Shown one piece after another: positions 6,233 through 9,759 of a DNA stretch of 9,759 nt. Each line of letters opens with the position of its first letter. Positions within the stretch are counted from its first letter, which is position 1. Source of the DNA: JBHPGW01 sp042569785 (GTDB taxonomy: Bacteria; Planctomycetota; Phycisphaerae; Sedimentisphaerales; Anaerobacaceae). The notes beneath the pieces are model-generated. The model saw only the letters and a program-made list of their open reading frames with translations, searched no databases and was not told the DNA's origin. A program made the translations under genes and the position numbers. Location: contig JBHPGW010000086.1 in the NCBI GenBank assembly GCA_042569785.1, positions 1-9,759 on the forward strand, in the 5' to 3' direction.

Positions 6233-7105
6233 ATGAAGAAGATCGATATCGAAAAGATTAGGCCTTTGATAGAGATGGCCATTGCCGAAGACAGAGGCCC
6301 TGGTGACGTGACAAGCGCCCTTCTCTTCAAAGACAAAACAATCGCAAAGTCACACATTATCTCTCGCGAAGAAATTGTTGTCTGCGGACTGGATATTGTT
6401 CGCGAGATACTTAAGTATTATAACAAAGCCTTGAAACTGCGAATGCGCATAGAAGACGGCCAGTCCGCTCATGTCGGCAGAACTATCGCTACCATCGATG
6501 GGCCGCTGCGGTCTATGCTAAGTGCAGAAAGGATAGTGCTGAATTTCCTCCAGAGACTAAGCGGTATAGCTACCACTACGCGAAAATATGTCCGTGCTGT
6601 CGAGGGTACCAAGGCCAAAATTTACGATACTCGAAAAACCATTCCAGGCTGGCGAATACCGGAAAAATACGCCGTTCGATGCGGAGGAGGCTACAATCAT
6701 AGAATGGGACTCTATGACGGCGTCCTGATCAAGGACAACCACCTGGCACAACTCGGCAGAAATTTCTATCCCAAGCTGAAAAAAATAATCGATCGCGCCA
6801 ACCAGATCAAAGGCTTAAGGTTCATCGCTGTTGAGGTCGACCACGTTGACGACCAGCTAAACTATGTACTGAAAATACCCGGCATCGACATCGTGCTGCT
6901 CGACAATATGGGCCAGTGGCAGTTAAAGCACGCTGTCGATATGCGAAACGACATGTGCGGCAAAAACAAAAAACCCCTGCTCGAAGCATCCGGAAATGTT
7001 AATCTCAACAACGTCTCCGGAATCGCCCAGTGCGGTATCGACCGAATCGCGGTCGGCGCGATAACACATTCGGCCGCCGCAGTAGACATCGGCCTCGATA
7101 GATAA
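6233..7105 (+). CDS. nadC: Nicotinate-nucleotide pyrophosphorylase (quinolinate phosphoribosyltransferase)
   Basis: NadC converts quinolinate and PRPP to nicotinate mononucleotide, CO2 and pyrophosphate (EC 2.4.2.19), the step that feeds de novo NAD synthesis in the cytosol. The 290-residue length is normal. The N-terminal domain carries AEDRGPGDVTSALLF (18-32) and SAERIVLNFLQRLSG (97-111). The barrel carries the substrate-binding sets TRKTIPGWR (133-141), EKYAVRCGGGYNHRMGLYDG (144-163), KDNH (167-170), EVDH (201-204), LLDN (222-225), EASGNV (251-256) and GAITHS (275-280). The usual TTPGLR reads TIPGWR here; the basic residues are kept, so I expect activity. birA begins 25 bp after the stop, and the two are probably co-transcribed. 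nadA and nadB are not in the window. Confidence 0.98.
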   Translation: MKKIDIEKIRPLIEMAIAEDRGPGDVTSALLFKDKTIAKSHIISREEIVVCGLDIVREILKYYNKALKLRMRIEDGQSAHVGRTIATIDGPLRSMLSAERIVLNFLQRLSGIATTTRKYVRAVEGTKAKIYDTRKTIPGWRIPEKYAVRCGGGYNHRMGLYDGVLIKDNHLAQLGRNFYPKLKKIIDRANQIKGLRFIAVEVDHVDDQLNYVLKIPGIDIVLLDNMGQWQLKHAVDMRNDMCGKNKKPLLEASGNVNLNNVSGIAQCGIDRIAVGAITHSAAAVDIGLDR

Positions 7106-7130
7106 TAGCATGTACAATTGAGTATTTGAT

Positions 7131-7928
7131 ATGACAAAATCAGTTTTTCCGCCGCTATCGATCGACCTTATAGAAGACAATCTGCAAACCGAACGCATCG
7201 GCAGAAAGATACTCGTTTATAAATCAACATCCAGCACCAATGATGTAGCCGCTGAATACGCCAGAAACAAAAAAAATGACGGCTTGGTAATTTTCGCCGA
7301 ACAGCAGTCCGCAGGTCGCGGCAGGGCGGGCAATTTCTGGACGACAGGCAAATCAGATTCGTTACTATGCTCGGTCCTGCTGACACAGTCACCGATAAAA
7401 GGCGAGTTGCTTTGCTTGACTACCGCCGTTGCTGTTGCGGACAGTCTCGGAAAAATAGGGAAGCATCACGCGAAAATAAAATGGCCCAACGATATAATGT
7501 TAGCTGGAAAAAAGGTCGCCGGTATACTGCTTGAAGCAAAACCAGGTAAACGCCGAACCTCGTACATTCTCGGAATAGGAATTAACTGTCACCAGCGTAA
7601 GGACGACTTTGCACCCGAACTGAGAAAGACCGCCACAAGTATCGACATCCCCAGCCGCTCGGTATGCGATAGAAATTCGATCGCGAAAACCCTGCTGGGT
7701 TCACTGGATCACTGGCTAATAACCGCTGAGGACAATAGCGAAAAAGTTATCGAAAAATGGCAGGAACTAAGCATCCAACTCGGCCACAGAGTCGAACTGA
7801 TTTTCAACGGGAAAAACTTCGCGGGAAACTGCATAGGAATCGACCCGCAAAAGGGCCTGATACTGCACCTCGATCACGGACGAATAAGATTCTTCGACGC
7901 CGCGCACACCTCAATAGTAAAAAAATAA
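7131..7928 (+). CDS. birA: Biotin--[acetyl-CoA-carboxylase] ligase (monofunctional BirA)
   Basis: BirA activates biotin with ATP to biotinyl-AMP and attaches it to a lysine of biotin-carrier proteins such as AccB (EC 6.3.4.15). The 265-residue protein contains STN (35-37), EQQSAGRGRAG (57-67, adenylate-binding GRGR loop), KWPND (117-121) and KKVAGILLE (127-135), where K128 matches the biotin-contacting lysine of the family. LGIGIN (147-152) follows, and an SH3-like C-terminal domain runs from about 215 to 263 (LGHRVELIFNGKNFAGN). It begins directly at the catalytic domain and lacks the N-terminal helix-turn-helix of E. coli BirA (321 residues), so it should not repress biotin genes. An in-frame stop 12 bases upstream (TGA, 7119-7121) rules out a longer form. 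The ribosome binding site is weak, which suits translation coupled to nadC. It ends 13 bp from the convergent glnN stop. Confidence 0.97.
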   Translation: MTKSVFPPLSIDLIEDNLQTERIGRKILVYKSTSSTNDVAAEYARNKKNDGLVIFAEQQSAGRGRAGNFWTTGKSDSLLCSVLLTQSPIKGELLCLTTAVAVADSLGKIGKHHAKIKWPNDIMLAGKKVAGILLEAKPGKRRTSYILGIGINCHQRKDDFAPELRKTATSIDIPSRSVCDRNSIAKTLLGSLDHWLITAEDNSEKVIEKWQELSIQLGHRVELIFNGKNFAGNCIGIDPQKGLILHLDHGRIRFFDAAHTSIVKK

Positions 7929-7941
7929 AACGCGAATCACA

Positions 7942-9759
7942 TCATTTCAGGAACAGCATTTCCGCATAACTCGGCAGCGGCCACAGGTCGGCATCAACGA
8001 TACTTTCAAGCTCATCCGCAGGTGTTCTTACCGCCTCCATTGCCGGGATGACAGAGTCTCTGTAAGCTTCCGCCTGGGCGGTGAAGTCCTCGATTTCGCC
8101 AGCCTTGGCTACCGCTTTCCCAAGGGTCTCGATACCGCTCTGGAGTGATTTTAAACCAGAGCAAACCTTTTCCAGCATCGCAACTTGTGTTTCAGCGGTG
8201 ACACCAGCACTCTTAACAGCGTTTACTGTGCTGGCCAGTCTTTCCGAATAGCTGACAACCGCAGGCATGATCTGACGCCTGGCGATGTTCAGCATGGTCT
8301 CGGCCTCGATATTGATGCTCATGCTATATGCTTCGAGAAGGATTTCCGTACGAGCCGCAAGCTCTACTTTACTTAAAACTTTGTGTTGTTCAAAAACTGA
8401 CACATTTTCATCATCCATGATCGTCTTAAGGGACTCGACTGTGGAACGAATATTTGCCAGCCCACGCTTCCGGGCTTCTTTGACCCACTCTTCAGTATAA
8501 TTGTCCCCATTATATACTATGCGGGCATGGTCGGTAGCGATACGTTTAAGGATTTCCTGAGCGCTGGTCTTAACATCCTGAGATTTTTCAAATTCGTCAG
8601 CAATTTCAGACAGAACATCGGCGACGATCGTATTAAGCACAAACGTAGGACCGGCTGTCGACTGAGTTGAACCGACCATTCTAAACTCGAATTTGTTACC
8701 GGTAAAAGCAAAAGGAGAAGTACGATTGCGGTCCGTACAATCCTTCGGCAAAGAAGGCAGAGATGAAATACCAAGCTTCAGTTCACCGCCTTGTCTGGAT
8801 GTCTTAGCTCCGTCGGCAGCAAGCTGTTCAAAAATATCGGTTAACTGATCGCCTAAGAAAATAGACACTATCGCAGGTGGTGCTTCGTTGGCACCAAGCC
8901 GATGTTCATTCCCATTGTTGGCGACACTTGCACGCAATAGCCTGGCATATTTATCGACCGAGCGGATCACAGCGCAAAGCATTACCAAAAAAACCATATT
9001 GTCATGCGGCGTCTCACCAGGATCGAGCAGATTTACACCGTCATCGGTGACTAAGCTCCAGTTGTTATGTTTACCCGACCCGTTTACGCCGGCAAATGGC
9101 TTTTCATGCAGAAGGCAAACAAAGTCATGCCTGTTCGCGATCTTTTGCAGAGTGTCCATCGTCAGTTGATTATGATCGGTTGCCACATTAGCTGTAGAGA
9201 ACACCGGCGCCAACTCATATTGAGCAGGCGAAACCTCATTATGTTGTGTCTTAGCTGATACGCCCAGCTTCCACAACTCGACATTAACTTCGTGCATATA
9301 GGATGCTACACGCTCATGAAGTGTTCCGAAATAATGGTCGTCCATTTCCTGACCGCGAGGTGAAGCTGCTCCGAATAATGTCCGTCCCGTCAAAACCAGG
9401 TCCAGACGCTGCTCATAGAACGACCGGTCGACAAGAAAATACTCCTGCTCAGGACCGACCGTTGCAGCTACATGCTCTGCTGTCGTATTCCCAAGAGCAC
9501 GCAGAACACGCAATGCCTGTTTATTCAGCGCGTTCATCGAACGAAGCATAGGCGTTTTTTTATCCAGCGCAAGACCGTCATACGAACAAAAAGCGCTCGG
9601 AATAAAAAGCGTAATATTATTCCCGTCTTCCTTAATGAAAACCGGAGACGTGCAGTCCCAGGCAGTATACCCGCGTGCCTCGAACGTGGCACGAAGACCG
9701 CCCGATGGAAACGATGACGCGTCAGGCTCACCCTGGCACAATTCCTTGCCGCTGAATTC
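7942..9759 (-). CDS. glnN: Glutamine synthetase type III (partial, N-terminus outside window)
   Basis: The enzyme condenses glutamate and ammonium with ATP to glutamine in the cytosol. The frame enters at the right edge (first visible codons EFSGKELCQGEPDASSF) and runs 605 codons to TGA at 7944-7942. GSIII proteins are about 700-730 residues, so roughly 100-130 N-terminal residues are missing; the TTG at 9741 is not the real start. In visible-residue numbering: SFPSGGLRATFEARGYTAWD (16-35), the metal-binding GPEQEYFLVD (102-111), KTQHNEVSPAQYELAP (170-185), NGSGKHNNWS (226-235), NNGNEHRLGANEAPP (281-295) and DRNRTSPFAFTGNKFEFR (343-360). A GSIII-specific helical C-terminal region follows to about 605. 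These blocks separate it from GSI and GSII. The key glutamates, arginines and histidines appear intact. Its promoter lies outside the window. Confidence 0.98.
   Translation of the reverse strand, partial: EFSGKELCQGEPDASSFPSGGLRATFEARGYTAWDCTSPVFIKEDGNNITLFIPSAFCSYDGLALDKKTPMLRSMNALNKQALRVLRALGNTTAEHVAATVGPEQEYFLVDRSFYEQRLDLVLTGRTLFGAASPRGQEMDDHYFGTLHERVASYMHEVNVELWKLGVSAKTQHNEVSPAQYELAPVFSTANVATDHNQLTMDTLQKIANRHDFVCLLHEKPFAGVNGSGKHNNWSLVTDDGVNLLDPGETPHDNMVFLVMLCAVIRSVDKYARLLRASVANNGNEHRLGANEAPPAIVSIFLGDQLTDIFEQLAADGAKTSRQGGELKLGISSLPSLPKDCTDRNRTSPFAFTGNKFEFRMVGSTQSTAGPTFVLNTIVADVLSEIADEFEKSQDVKTSAQEILKRIATDHARIVYNGDNYTEEWVKEARKRGLANIRSTVESLKTIMDDENVSVFEQHKVLSKVELAARTEILLEAYSMSINIEAETMLNIARRQIMPAVVSYSERLASTVNAVKSAGVTAETQVAMLEKVCSGLKSLQSGIETLGKAVAKAGEIEDFTAQAEAYRDSVIPAMEAVRTPADELESIVDADLWPLPSYAEMLFLK

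Noticed and set aside
7929..7941. Bidirectional terminator between birA and glnN.
   Set aside because: Only 13 bp separate the stop codons and they form no hairpin; any terminator must lie inside the coding regions.
8185..9717. Several plus-strand open frames of 60-95 codons opposite glnN.
   Set aside because: They are antisense shadows of a strongly conserved enzyme gene, with no family motifs.
9739..9741. TTG as the start codon of glnN.
   Set aside because: The frame stays open to the window edge, and the upstream residues EFSGKE fit the GSIII family, so the gene simply continues outside the window.
9754..9759. The window ends in GAATTC, which might suggest a cloning junction.
   Set aside because: The same hexamer occurs inside the window (for example 4147-4152 and 4365-4370), so ending on it may be chance and says nothing reliable.
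1..9759. CRISPR array, transposase, toxin-antitoxin pair or phage genes.
   Set aside because: No regularly spaced repeat-spacer pattern, no transposase or integrase motifs and no suitable small gene pairs were seen on either strand.

Overview
The window looks like a chromosomal segment of a Planctomycetota bacterium, probably from the Phycisphaerae/Sedimentisphaerales side. This is an inference from gene style, with no marker gene to settle it. The clues are a secreted right-handed beta-helix protein with planctomycete-style phrasing (ITIRSTNPNDPN, DIDGELRVFG, DIGSDE), a large multi-pass membrane protein with a WRP/HWLDYRL motif, a type III glutamine synthetase, and an nadC-birA pair. Base composition is moderate and most genes lack a strong Shine-Dalgarno site.

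Layout. Positions 1-1715 (minus strand) hold a 571-codon open frame for a polytopic membrane protein whose C-terminus lies beyond the left edge. Positions 1716-2083 are a non-coding region with divergent promoters. Positions 2084-3853 (plus) encode a secreted beta-helix / immunoglobulin-like / helical-tail protein with a near-consensus promoter (TTGACA-17-TACAAT) and a strong Shine-Dalgarno site. Positions 3854-4140 are a second non-coding region. Then come uvrB (4141-6159), nadC (6233-7105) and birA (7131-7928), all rightward and closely spaced, possibly one transcript starting at a TTGAGT-17-TACAAT promoter. Positions 7942-9759 (minus) hold the C-terminal 605 codons of glnN (glutamine synthetase III), converging on birA with 13 bp between the two stop codons.

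The most unusual structure is a pair of direct repeats flanking the beta-helix gene (about 1686-1795 and 3924-4046). They share a 46-bp non-coding core with no differences (1723-1768 and 3962-4007). In copy A the repeat is the promoter and first ten codons of the leftward membrane gene. In copy B the same layout is preserved (a TATAAT box, then an ATG and ten codons reading MTLKWFVKSK against MILKRFIKSK), but the frame loses similarity and stops after 27 codons. Copy B therefore looks like the decapitated head of a second membrane-protein gene. The beta-helix gene sits between the two heads as if it had been inserted into, or had replaced, a tandem paralogue.

Functionally, uvrB (DNA repair), nadC (NAD synthesis), birA (biotin loading of carboxylases) and glnN (ammonium assimilation) are housekeeping genes. 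The left third (membrane protein, secreted beta-helix protein, duplicated regulatory heads) is the accessory, envelope-related part. I see no CRISPR array, transposase, tRNA, rRNA or complete new defence system.
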